Assembly (NCBI RefSeq): GCF_009733595.1
Contig: NZ_WOFH01000001.1
Span: 496,001-560,000, forward strand
From: Actinomadura litoris
GTDB taxonomy: Bacteria > Actinomycetota > Actinomycetes > Streptosporangiales > Streptosporangiaceae
DNA: 64,000 bases
Reading direction: 5' to 3'
A program made the translations under genes and the position numbers. Within the stretch, counting starts at the first letter, position 1. Every line of letters starts with the position of its first letter. The notes beneath the pieces are model-generated. The model saw nothing but the letters and a program-made list of their open reading frames with translations. It was not told the origin of the DNA and did no database searches. Of the stretch, positions 8,374 to 16,398 are shown in pieces.

Positions 8374-9261
8374 ATGAGAACGCTCAAGAGGATCCTCACC
8401 GCGACCACCGCCGCGATCGCGTTCGGCGGGACGGCGGTCGCCTTCACCTCCGCCGCCTCGGCGTCCGCGCGTGACGGCGTGTGCGACGCCGGCGAGTTCT
8501 GTTACTACTACAACAGCAACAACGAGGGTTCGGTCTCGGACTTCACCGGATCCGTCGCCGACTACGGCACCACGCAACCCTCCTGCTACGACTTCAAGGG
8601 CCCCGGGGCCGGCCAGGGGCTGTGCATCAAGAACGCCGCCGCCTCGGTGTGGAACCGCAGTGGTCAGACCGTCCGGGTGCATTACAACAGTGACTATGGC
8701 GGCGCCTCCCAGGACTTCGCGGCGGGCGCCAAGGGCAACCTGAGCTCCGCCCTGAAGAACCAGAACGCCTCGCACCAGTTCAACCCGTCGACGCGGACGA
8801 ACATGTCCTATGGGCTCTACGAGCTGAGCGGCGGCTCGATCACCTGCGGCTTCGACGGCTACACCAGCACCCCCGGACGGCACGAGGGCATCGACATCGC
8901 CCGCGGCATCGGGTCGGACGTGCACGCGCTGGTGTCCGGCGAGGTCATCTACATCGCGCGCGGCGCCAATGGCGGTTCGGGGCTCTCCACGATCTCCGTC
9001 TACAACTCCTCGCTGAACAAGACGGTCATCTACCTGCACTCCGCGCCGCGGTCCGCGCTGGCCGTGGGTCAGCAGGTCGGCCGCGGCCAGGTCATCGCCG
9101 ACGAGGCGTGGCGCGGCATCTCCTCCAGCTCGGGCGCGCACACCCACGTCGAGATGCGGCTCGGCCGCCAGACCCACGCCGCCAAGAGCGTCAACGACTA
9201 CACGCTCGACAACCCGAACCCGACCTCGTTCTGGAATTCCCAGGGCTACAACGTCCACTAG
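8374..9261 (+). CDS. secreted I36-domain M23 endopeptidase
   Basis: 295 residues with AAGGAG seven bases before the ATG. Signal peptide to about residue 31 (ASASA). Residues 33-135 form a peptidase inhibitor family I36-type, cysteine-containing beta domain (CDAGEFCYYYN, SVSDFTGSVADYG). Residues ~155-290 form a LytM/M23 zinc endopeptidase with all expected ligands: HEGID (H170, D174), YLHS (H222) and HTH (H256, H258). It should cut peptidoglycan cross-links; the I36-like domain may target the enzyme to the wall or restrain it. It follows the M15-like gene by 39 bases and precedes the SpoIID-like gene by 28 bases, so a single transcript is likely. Confidence 0.9.
   Translation: MRTLKRILTATTAAIAFGGTAVAFTSAASASARDGVCDAGEFCYYYNSNNEGSVSDFTGSVADYGTTQPSCYDFKGPGAGQGLCIKNAAASVWNRSGQTVRVHYNSDYGGASQDFAAGAKGNLSSALKNQNASHQFNPSTRTNMSYGLYELSGGSITCGFDGYTSTPGRHEGIDIARGIGSDVHALVSGEVIYIARGANGGSGLSTISVYNSSLNKTVIYLHSAPRSALAVGQQVGRGQVIADEAWRGISSSSGAHTHVEMRLGRQTHAAKSVNDYTLDNPNPTSFWNSQGYNVH
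8470..8778 (+). repeat. duplicated I36-domain segment, copy A
   Basis: This 309-base stretch encodes 103 residues that align without gaps to 9383-9691 in the next gene. I count 14 amino-acid differences in 103 positions. The flanking signal peptides and catalytic domains are unrelated, so the duplication or conversion is confined to the domain. Confidence 0.85.
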
Positions 9262-9289
9262 GGCGCCGGGACAGCGGAGGACGGCAACT

Positions 9290-10219
9290 GTGTCGAAACG
9301 AACCATGTGGCTCGTGGCGGCCGCCGCGATGGCGCTCGGCGGGACGGTCTCCATTCCGGGGGCGTCCGCTTCGGCGGCGGGCCGTGACGGCGTGTGCGAC
9401 GACGGCGAGTTCTGCTACTACTTCAACAGCGACAACCAGGGATCGGTCTCGGACTTCACCGGGTCCGTCGCCGACTACGGCACCACGCAACCCACCTGCT
9501 ACGACTTCAAGGGGCCGGGCGCGGGCCAGGGGCAATGCGTCAAGAACGCCGCCGCCTCGGTATGGAACCGCACCGGAAAGATCGTCCGTGTCTACTACAA
9601 CAGCGACTACGACGGCAATTCCCAGGACTTCGCGGCGGGCGCCAAGGGCAACCTGAACTCCGCCCTGAAGAACCAGAACGCCTCGCACCAGCTCTTCGAC
9701 TCCGCGCCGCCGACCGGGTGCAAGACCGACGGCTCGAACAGCGAACTGCCCTCGACGATCCTCGTCTACCGGGTGTCGCTGAACCGTGTCGAGCGGGTGG
9801 CGTTCAAGACCTACGTCCAGAACGTCCTGCCCAACGAATGGGTGACGAGTTGGCCGGCCGAGTCCCTCAAGGCGGGGGCGATGGCGGTCAAGAGCTACGG
9901 CTGGTACTGGGCGCTGCACTCGACGCGCAAGACGTCGGGCGGCCAGTGCTTCGACGTCTACGACACCACGTCGAGCCAGGTGTACAAGCCGGGCTCGGCG
10001 AAAGCCTCGACGAACGCCGCGGTGGACGCGACATGGGGCACCAGAATGACCCGTGACGGAAAGATCCTCCAAGCCCACTACTGCTCGACGACCACGGCGT
10101 GCGGCGGCTGGGTGACCGGGGACTGGATGTCGCAGTACGGCTCGCGTGACAAGGCCAACGCGGGCTCAAGCTACTCCAGCATCCTCAAGGCGTACTACAG
10201 CAGGATCGCCCTGTCCTGA
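9290..10219 (+). CDS. secreted I36-domain SpoIID/LytB-like protein
   Basis: 309 residues from a GTG with GGAGG eight bases upstream. Signal peptide ends near residue 30 (ASASAAG). Residues 32-134 repeat the I36-type domain of the preceding gene. Residues ~150-309 are a SpoIID/LytB domain: YVQNVLPNEWVTSWPAESLK with the catalytic-type Glu of NEW, followed by AGAMAVKSYGWYWA and HYCSTTTACGG. SpoIID proteins are lytic transglycosylases acting on glycan strands, so this enzyme complements the M15 and M23 peptidases next door. The last 54 bases overlap the end of the convergent NBR1-like gene. Confidence 0.88.
   Translation: MSKRTMWLVAAAAMALGGTVSIPGASASAAGRDGVCDDGEFCYYFNSDNQGSVSDFTGSVADYGTTQPTCYDFKGPGAGQGQCVKNAAASVWNRTGKIVRVYYNSDYDGNSQDFAAGAKGNLNSALKNQNASHQLFDSAPPTGCKTDGSNSELPSTILVYRVSLNRVERVAFKTYVQNVLPNEWVTSWPAESLKAGAMAVKSYGWYWALHSTRKTSGGQCFDVYDTTSSQVYKPGSAKASTNAAVDATWGTRMTRDGKILQAHYCSTTTACGGWVTGDWMSQYGSRDKANAGSSYSSILKAYYSRIALS
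9383..9691 (+). repeat. duplicated I36-domain segment, copy B
   Basis: Partner of 8470-8778. Long runs such as SVSDFTGSVADYGTTQP and QDFAAGAKGN are identical in both copies. Conservation drops sharply after NQNASHQ in each gene, marking the module border. Confidence 0.85.
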
Positions 10220-11326
10220 GATCCGCAACCCGCCCGGCCCTGGCTCCCCGGCCCGTCCCCCCGGACGGGGAGCCAGGGCTCCTTCTTCGACGATGACCTG
10301 GAAGTTGACGGGCCTGTTCCCGGGAAAGGCGACCTTTCCGCCGGCGTCCACCAGCTTGAACCGCACATAGCACAGGCCGGGCTTTCTCGGCGTGGTGATG
10401 TCGGTCCGGATGTCGACCTCCTTGCCCGGACGGGTGTCGTCGATCGGGACATCGGAAATGGTCTGGCACTGATCGGCCTGTTGCGGGAGGTCGAGGCGGT
10501 GGAGGGAGTACCCCTCCCAGGGGACCGTTCCAGCGTTCTTGAGCCGCCAAATCTTGGTGACGGTCTTTCCCGGGGCGACTCGCGCGCAGTCGGGCAGTGT
10601 CACGTCCGCGATGAAGACGGCCGCGTCGCCGTTGTGCGCGGGCGGTGCCGGCGCCGGATTGGACACGTGCACCGGGCAGTCGGCCGGGGTGAGCGCGGCT
10701 TTGGACAGGGTTCCGGGCGGTTCGCCCCCGTCCTCGTCGGGCCCGGAGGCGCGGTGGCCGGAGATCGCGATGGCGACCGCCGCGCCCACGCCGACGACCG
10801 CCACCGCGAGCACGATCACGACCGGCCTCCGCCGCCGGCCTGCCGGGGCGGGCCGAGGCGGTGGGACGATGCCCAGGATCTCGGCGGGCGGGGGCGGCAC
10901 GGCCGCGCTCACCGTCCGGGAAAGCCCGGGTCCGAGGGCGATGTGGACGGCGGGACGTTTCGCGACGTCCGTCGTGAGGGTCGCCCGCTCGTCCGGCGGA
11001 CGCTCGTCGGGGGCGTCCGCCGCGGGCTCGTCCTCGGCGTCCGCCGTCTTCGGCCTGGTGCTCACCGACCTGACCGTCGAGTTCGCCTCCTCCCAGCGTG
11101 CACGGTAGGTGGCCGGGTCCGCGCCGCACGCCTTGACGAACTCGACGGTCGTGCCCCAACTCGGGAGCCGGTTACCCTTCGTGGCCTCGTGCAGGGTTGT
11201 GTGTGAGATCGCCCCTGATCGTCCCGACATCTCCCGGAACGGTGGGTTGTCTACCGATTGACGAAGTTCTCGAAGGATCGCCGCGAAGTCCGCGATGGCC
11301 GCCGCCTGCGCACGCATGTCGCCCAC
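10166..11326 (-). CDS. HTH membrane protein with NBR1-type Ig-like domain
   Basis: 386 residues from the GTG at 11326; the ATG at 11317 is an alternative and neither has a strong ribosome site. Residues ~5-75 are a small HTH-like domain (FREMSGRSGAISHTTLHEATKG, KACGADPATYRARWEEAN) of the kind seen at the N-terminus of actinobacterial membrane regulators. A basic RRRRRPV stretch leads into one transmembrane helix at ~168-190. The outer part ends in an NBR1-Ig-like fold (~245-350; ITKIW-like KIWRLKNAGTVPWEGYSLHR) with two cysteines. This architecture suggests a cytoplasmic DNA- or protein-binding head coupled to an extracellular Ig-like sensor. The family's function is unknown. The 3' end is convergent with the wall-hydrolase cluster. 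Confidence 0.8.
   Translation of the reverse strand: MGDMRAQAAAIADFAAILRELRQSVDNPPFREMSGRSGAISHTTLHEATKGNRLPSWGTTVEFVKACGADPATYRARWEEANSTVRSVSTRPKTADAEDEPAADAPDERPPDERATLTTDVAKRPAVHIALGPGLSRTVSAAVPPPPAEILGIVPPPRPAPAGRRRRPVVIVLAVAVVGVGAAVAIAISGHRASGPDEDGGEPPGTLSKAALTPADCPVHVSNPAPAPPAHNGDAAVFIADVTLPDCARVAPGKTVTKIWRLKNAGTVPWEGYSLHRLDLPQQADQCQTISDVPIDDTRPGKEVDIRTDITTPRKPGLCYVRFKLVDAGGKVAFPGNRPVNFQVIVEEGALAPRPGGRAGEPGPGGLRISGQGDPAVVRLEDAGVA
10237..10279 (+). terminator. strong hairpin after the wall-hydrolase cluster
   Basis: GCCCTGGCTCCCCG at 10237-10250 pairs perfectly with CGGGGAGCCAGGGC at 10266-10279 around a 15-base loop, followed by TCCTTCTTC rather than a pure T-run. It lies 18 bases after the SpoIID-like stop codon and is positioned to end that transcript. 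It sits inside the 3' coding part of the opposing NBR1-like gene. Confidence 0.6.
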
Positions 11327-11746
11327 CGGCTGAAGCTAACAGCGCACCCGGGCTTCGCTCAAGATCCAATTCGCATCGGGAAGCGAAGCCAGGGTCCGGA
11401 TACGAGTTTGTTAGATCTAGACCATCTGGAAGCAAGATCGTCGTCACAAATATCGCGGCCGGCGGCGGCACACGGGACGCGTCGGGGACGCGCCCGGCGT
11501 CCTTGAAATTTCACGCTTCCAAAGTACGGCGATGGCTTTGGCCGAGATCACCGAGTTTGCGTGCGCGCGAGGTATTGCGACGGGGTTCACCGGCGCTTGA
11601 TCAGGCGTTCGACCGCTCGCCCGGTCCGGTGGAAGGGGGCCGGAGATGCGAGCGGGCCGCATTCCTCCCTTTGTCAGATGTTGCTGATCGGCGTCTTGGG
11701 AATATGCCCTTGATTCGCGTCATCGTTTGGGCTTCACGCCCCTGCT
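11327..11746. other. 420-base non-coding stretch
   Basis: No frame here looks like a protein. A relatively A/T-rich patch at about 11400-11450 (TTTGTTAGATCTAGACC, CACAAATATCG) could hold the promoter of the minus-strand HTH/NBR1-like gene. The rest is featureless high-GC sequence leading into the degraded hydrolase. Confidence 0.4.
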
Positions 11747-12092
11747 TCACTCGGACGGAGCCCCTGTCGGCATGGCCACATGTTCCAGGTGGTCGGCCGG
11801 CTCGCGCGGCCGGGACAGCATCGCCATGTGGCTGCCGGGAATCTCGTCGGGGGTGATGCCGAGCCGTTCCCTCACATGGCGGCGCACGAAGTCGGGGGTG
11901 AAGAAGCGGTCGTCGCGGCAGAGCAGGTACCGCGTCGGGACGTCCGGCCAGGCGGGCGGCGGCCACGGTTCGCGCCCCGCGCGGGCCATGTCCATCCCCG
12001 CGGACAGCGCGGCGTCGTGGTCCAGCACGCGCCGGGCCAGGTCCGGGGGACGTCGTGCAGGTAGAGCCCGGTGCCCACTGTTCGCGGAACGG
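11747..12092 (-). pseudogene. alpha/beta hydrolase, 3' remnant with frameshift
   Basis: The last ~93 codons (MLDHDAALSAGMDMARAG ... RYLLCRDDRFFTPDFVRR ... GITPDEIPGSHMAMLSRP) are the C-terminal quarter of an alpha/beta-fold hydrolase: the Asp of CRDDRFF and His of GSHMAML fit the acid and His of the triad. Upstream, TVGTGLYLHDVP continues the same protein in another frame, so there is a frameshift near 12048. The nucleophile half is absent; the remnant abuts the stop codon of the flavoprotein gene. A deletion fused to a neighbouring gene is the simplest explanation. Confidence 0.75.
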
Positions 12093-13688
12093 TCAGCCGG
12101 AGGATATCGACAGAGCGTGGCGGAAGATGTCGTGCGGATCCCAGCGGCGCTTCACCTGCCGGAGGCGCGAGTAGCCGTCGCCGTAGTAGAGCGCGTGCCA
12201 GGGGGTGGCCGACGTGTTCTGCTCGGGGTCGGCCATATCCGTGTCCGGATAGTTGATGAACGCGCCCTCGTCGTCCGCTCCGGCCGGCACGCCACCGCCG
12301 CCGGCGTAGATGTCCCGGTAGAACTCGCGGATCCACCCGAGGTGCCTGGCGTCCTCGGACGGGTCGTCCCAGCCGACGAGGAAACCCGCCAGGAAGGTCG
12401 AGTCACGGTGCGCCATCGCGGTCGCGCTCGGGGAGACGGTGCTGACCCGGCCGCCATAGGTGTTGATGAACAGATGCCCGTAGGGATGGCCGTAGTCGGT
12501 CCGGGTCAGATGGTGGTGGGCGACGGCCATCTGCTTGTCGGTGAAGCGGCGGCGCCGGAACCCCGACTTCATCTTGACGCGGTGGAAGGGCCCGGGGCCG
12601 CCGCCGAATCCCTTGGTGGCGGCGAGGAGCCACGGAAGGGTGGAGATCTGGCGCGCCGGTCGGGCGGCGACGCCCCGGCCGAGCGCCTTCAGAAGGTCGT
12701 CCAGCAGAGGTCGCGCGCCTTTGTCGGTGGCCACCTGGCCGGACAGCGTGATGGTCTCGGTCGGCCGGCTGGTGAGGGTGAACTCGCCGTAGAGGGCGGC
12801 GGCGGGTGAACCCGCGGCGGAGTTGCGCTCCGTCCATTCTCCGTAGTTGCGCAGGAGCCGCACGAATGTGTCCCGATCCAGTTCGTCCCAGGACCAGTCG
12901 AGCGAGAAGTCCAGGACGGTGGAGGGCGGCCGGGGCAGTGGTTCGGCGGGGTCGCCGCCCGGCGAACGGAACCAGTAGCGAGTGATGATCCCGAAGTTTC
13001 CGCCACCGCTTCCGGTGTGCGCCCACCACAGGTCGTGGTTCGGGTCCGACGCTTCTCGGGTGGCCACGACGCTTGCGGCCCTGCCGTCCCTTCCCACGAC
13101 GACGACTTCCACGGCATAGAGGTGGTCGACGGTCAGGCCGTGCACCCGGCACAGCGCTCCATAACCTCCGCCGCAGATGTGGCCGCCCATTCCCACGTCC
13201 GCGCTGGTGCCTCCGGGAATGGTGACGCCCCACTCCAGAAACAGCCGCTGGTACACCTCGCCGAGCGTGGCGCCCGCCTCGACCATGAAGGCGTTGCGGC
13301 GCCGGTCGTACCGGACGTCCGTCATGGTGGACATGTCGACGAGCATGCGGACGGCGGGGTCGTCGACCAGGTTCTCGAAACAGTGGCCGCCGCTGCGAAC
13401 GGCGATGCGCCGACCCGATCGCACGGCTTCGTCGACGGCCAGAATGACGTCCTGCGTGGAGCCGACCACTCGGATCTGGTCCGGCCTGCATTCGAACCGC
13501 CGGTTGTAGCCACGGAACACCAGCGAGTCGTAGCGGGGATCGCCGGGGCCGACCGTGACCGGTGTTCGCTTTCGGGAGAGGGACGAACCGGCGGCGGGAG
13601 GGGCCGCTCCGGCGATGGGAATGGTCGCCGCGGTCAGGGCGGCGCCGCGCAGAACTGTTCGCCGAGATGGCGTGTTGTCGTTGGTCAC
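12093..13688 (-). CDS. Tat-exported BBE-like FAD-linked oxidase
   Basis: 531 residues from the GTG at 13688, chosen because it places a twin-arginine signal (S8-RR-TVLRG) at the N-terminus. The PCMH-type FAD domain follows with H102 in VRSGGHCFENL and C172 in GGHICGGGYGALC. Together these match the bicovalent flavin attachment of berberine-bridge-enzyme-like oxidases. The C-terminal BBE motif is visible in YYGDGYSRLRQVKRRWDPHDIF. The enzyme should be a periplasm-side or secreted oxidase of a sugar, alcohol or secondary metabolite, giving hydrogen peroxide. Substrate cannot be read from the sequence. Confidence 0.9.
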   Translation of the reverse strand: MTNDNTPSRRTVLRGAALTAATIPIAGAAPPAAGSSLSRKRTPVTVGPGDPRYDSLVFRGYNRRFECRPDQIRVVGSTQDVILAVDEAVRSGRRIAVRSGGHCFENLVDDPAVRMLVDMSTMTDVRYDRRRNAFMVEAGATLGEVYQRLFLEWGVTIPGGTSADVGMGGHICGGGYGALCRVHGLTVDHLYAVEVVVVGRDGRAASVVATREASDPNHDLWWAHTGSGGGNFGIITRYWFRSPGGDPAEPLPRPPSTVLDFSLDWSWDELDRDTFVRLLRNYGEWTERNSAAGSPAAALYGEFTLTSRPTETITLSGQVATDKGARPLLDDLLKALGRGVAARPARQISTLPWLLAATKGFGGGPGPFHRVKMKSGFRRRRFTDKQMAVAHHHLTRTDYGHPYGHLFINTYGGRVSTVSPSATAMAHRDSTFLAGFLVGWDDPSEDARHLGWIREFYRDIYAGGGGVPAGADDEGAFINYPDTDMADPEQNTSATPWHALYYGDGYSRLRQVKRRWDPHDIFRHALSISSG

Positions 13689-13819
13689 CCCGTCAGGCTC
13701 GCCCGCCCGGCGCGGCCGTCGCATCGGCCGATGTGTTCTCCCGGATCGGCGGAAAGAGGACCGGTTCACCGCGTCGGTGTACGACTTTCCGCCGATGCCC
13801 GCCACATGGCGGAGAGGGA

Positions 13820-14245
13820 TCAGGGCGCGAACGCCTGGGCGACGGCGAGGCTGTCCTCGTAGACATGGTGCCGCGTGACCAGGCCGTTCTCGACCGTGAG
13901 GTGCAGGGCGAAACGGGCGCGGTAGGCGCGTCCGGTGGAACGGGCCGTCTGCCGGATCTCGCCGAGCACCACCGCGTCGGCACCGTCCACCAGGACGCGT
14001 TCCACCTCGGTGGCGACATCCTCGGGGACGTGATGCTCGGCGATCTCCCTGAAATGGGCGGCGGCATCGGCACGGGTGGCCCGGTGCCGGATCCAGGGTG
14101 TGGCGGCACGGCCGTGTTCGGCCTCGGGCCAGTCCAGCTTCCAGTCGCTGTGCTCGGCGTACATCGCGGCGATTCGCTCGGGATCGCCTTCACCGATCCG
14201 CCGCAGCAGTTCCTCGACCGCGGCGCGCGTGCCTGTATCGGACAT
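13820..14245 (-). CDS. SnoaL-like / NTF2-fold protein
   Basis: 141 residues beginning MSDTGTRAAVEELLRRIGEG, the classic first helix of NTF2-like SnoaL proteins, followed by ERIAAMYAEHSDWKLDW and ending in the beta-sheet segment RFALHLTVENGLVTRHHVYEDSL. Members are small cyclases, isomerases, hydrolases or binding proteins that act on polyketide-like or steroid-like ligands. It precedes the flavoprotein gene on the same strand by 131 bases, which might link the two functionally. No catalytic assignment is possible. Confidence 0.85.
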   Translation of the reverse strand: MSDTGTRAAVEELLRRIGEGDPERIAAMYAEHSDWKLDWPEAEHGRAATPWIRHRATRADAAAHFREIAEHHVPEDVATEVERVLVDGADAVVLGEIRQTARSTGRAYRARFALHLTVENGLVTRHHVYEDSLAVAQAFAP

Positions 14246-14382
14246 GGTCGGCCTCCCTCGGGTTGGACGAGGCCAACCTTGGCAGCGCGACTCACTCGGA
14301 GGCGATTACCTCCGACGTAACCACCGTGATGACCCATGGACGCCGGGGCCCTTCAGATGGACGGTCGCCGAAGTGCCAGTGG

Positions 14383-15792
14383 TCAGGATTCGGCCTCCAA
14401 ATGCGCCAACTCCCGTTCCAGTTCCTCTTGCCGCTCGCGCAGGTCGGCCAGTTCGCCTCTGATCTCGCGGGTGCGGAGCAGTCGTCGCAGCGGCGTCCCC
14501 TCGTCGAAGGGCGTGGCGACGGTGACGAACTGCGCATTGACGTCGACACGGCTCGTCAGCAAAGCACGGGCGAGTTCCGAGAAGGCCCACCGGTGGGCGT
14601 AGGGGGTGTATCGCGTGAGCCCCGCCGCGTTCAGCGCGCCCTCGTCGCGGACCTTGGAGGCGAAGACGAATCTCTCCACCAGCCGTGCCCGCATCCGCAC
14701 GAGGTTGTCGACCGACTTCGCCGCGCCGGCGCAGGCGTCGAACAGCGCTATCTTCCTTTCGAGTTCGGCGGTGTAGGCCGCGACCTCCTCGGGGTCGGGT
14801 TCCAGTTCGGCGGCCGCCGCCCACGACGGATGCTCGTGCAGCCTGCGGTGCAGGCTCCAGTCGATCTCCCCGTCCACGACGCGCTTCTCGTAGTGCCGAA
14901 ACCTGCCGTCCTCATGGCGCCTGTCGCAGGTGTAGTGCGCCTCGATCCGCCGGCGGCCCATTCCGCGTTCCGGCGAGGGGACCAGCGGACCGCCGCAGTC
15001 ACCGCACCGGACGTCGGGCGCCAGCCGCAGCCGGGGCGGATGCGCCCGGTCGAACGCCTCCATCGCGGAAAGGGTGGCCCGGTAGTCGTCGGCCCGGGTG
15101 CCGTAGGTGGCGGCCCAGGCGTCGTCATCTCCGGCTATCACGGGCGCGACCAGGCCGAGCGCGATCCATTGGTTCGCCCCGCTGTGCGGCCACAGTGCCA
15201 GCGGTTTCAAGCCGTCGCCCAATGCGTGGAATCCGTGCTCGGGGTCGGACGGGCAGGCGTAGGAGACCTCAAGAGAGCCTGGATCGAAGCTGATGGCGGC
15301 CTCGGCGTCGCAGTCGTCGCAGGGGACGAGCGCCACTCGGGGTTCGGCCGGTCCGGTGAACGCCCGCCGCTTTCCGATCGCCCGATCCCAGCCGTTCACG
15401 ATGTCGCTCGCGCGTTCGTCGATCGCGTCGGCGCGGCTCGTCCGCCGCTCCTCCTCGCGCCGGGCCAGTTCCGCTTCGCGCGCCTGCTCGCGCCGCCTCT
15501 CCAGGATCGGAACCAGCTTCTCGAACTGCTCCGCCTGGGCGCGGGAGAGTTCCTCGACCAGCGCACCGCCGCAGGTGCGGCAGGGACGGACCTCGCCGCG
15601 TGCGCGCAGTTCCCGCGCGGTCATGGTCTCCTCGGCCGGGGTGCGCTTGCCCACCTGCCTGCATTGGGGCGCGTGGGTGACCCCGCTCGTGCTGATACGG
15701 ACCGTGACGCTGAGTCCCGTCAGCGCGCTCCCTATCTCGTCCAGGCTCAGCAGGGGCGATGAGAGCAGTTCCATCGTCAGCGGTTTCGCCAT
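14383..15792 (-). CDS. unrecognised protein with CxxC zinc-ribbon motifs and coiled coil
   Basis: 469 residues, no family recognised. CxxC-type pairs occur in CRTCGG (~72-77), CDDCDAE (~157-163) and CGDCGG (~263-268), with further Cys/His in YACPSDPEHGFH and YTCDRRH, which suggests two or three structural zinc ribbons. Charged helices flank them: an E/R-rich segment at ~90-130 and a C-terminal coiled coil (~425-469; ELADLRERQEELERELAHL). Arrangement resembles a nucleic-acid- or protein-binding scaffold. Codon use is that of neighbours, so no sign of recent transfer. The start at 15792 lacks a good ribosome site; the ATG six codons later is possible. Confidence 0.7.
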   Translation of the reverse strand: MAKPLTMELLSSPLLSLDEIGSALTGLSVTVRISTSGVTHAPQCRQVGKRTPAEETMTARELRARGEVRPCRTCGGALVEELSRAQAEQFEKLVPILERRREQAREAELARREEERRTSRADAIDERASDIVNGWDRAIGKRRAFTGPAEPRVALVPCDDCDAEAAISFDPGSLEVSYACPSDPEHGFHALGDGLKPLALWPHSGANQWIALGLVAPVIAGDDDAWAATYGTRADDYRATLSAMEAFDRAHPPRLRLAPDVRCGDCGGPLVPSPERGMGRRRIEAHYTCDRRHEDGRFRHYEKRVVDGEIDWSLHRRLHEHPSWAAAAELEPDPEEVAAYTAELERKIALFDACAGAAKSVDNLVRMRARLVERFVFASKVRDEGALNAAGLTRYTPYAHRWAFSELARALLTSRVDVNAQFVTVATPFDEGTPLRRLLRTREIRGELADLRERQEELERELAHLEAES

Positions 15793-15833
15793 CGGAGATG
15801 TTCACCTCGCAATGCCTCGGCGAAGCGGCGTGT

Positions 15834-16244
15834 CTATTGAACGGCGGGATCCGTCGCGTGCCGGACGAGCCGCGCGAGTCCCGTCTCGATGGCCTCGACC
15901 GCGCTCTCGCTTCCGGCTCCGAGCCCGTGCCGGTCGGCGAGCCACCGGGCCTCGTTGTAGGTCAGCCACACCTTGCCGTCGGCGTCCTCCCAGGCCAGGG
16001 CCTTCACCGGAAGGTCGATGCCGCTGGTCTGCCGGTCCCGCATCAACGGGGTCCCGCCGCGGGGGTTGCCGAAGATGAGGAGTTCGGTCGGCCGCAGCTC
16101 GAACCCGGCGCGGGCGGCGTTGCCCGCGTGGTCGATCCGGGCGAAGACCAGCAGGTCGGCGCCGGTGGCCGCGGCCTGAAGGCGGTCGATCGTCGCGCCG
16201 ACGCCCCAGGCGCTGGCGACGGTGACCATTCCTTGATCGCCCAT
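15834..16244 (-). CDS. DUF302 domain protein
   Basis: 136 residues from an ATG with GGAGG seven bases upstream. The chain WGVGATIDRLQAAATGADLLVFARIDHAGNA and LLIFGNPRGGTPLM is the DUF302 fold, ending with LPVKALAWEDADGKVWLTYN. DUF302 proteins are small homodimers of unknown biochemistry, often induced by stress. It ends 41 bases before the zinc-ribbon protein gene on the same strand, so both may share a transcript. Confidence 0.88.
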   Translation of the reverse strand: MGDQGMVTVASAWGVGATIDRLQAAATGADLLVFARIDHAGNAARAGFELRPTELLIFGNPRGGTPLMRDRQTSGIDLPVKALAWEDADGKVWLTYNEARWLADRHGLGAGSESAVEAIETGLARLVRHATDPAVQ

Positions 16245-16398
16245 ACCGTTCCCTCCTTCCGCGCCGGCCCATCTTCGCGTACGGGTGCGCGATGGACGGA
16301 CGACCGGCCCGTCCGGATGGTTCCGCCGCCGAGCGATGAGTTCTCGGGCCGCGGCCGGTCTCAGGTGGTGGACGTCGTGAACGGGTGAAGGGGAGACC

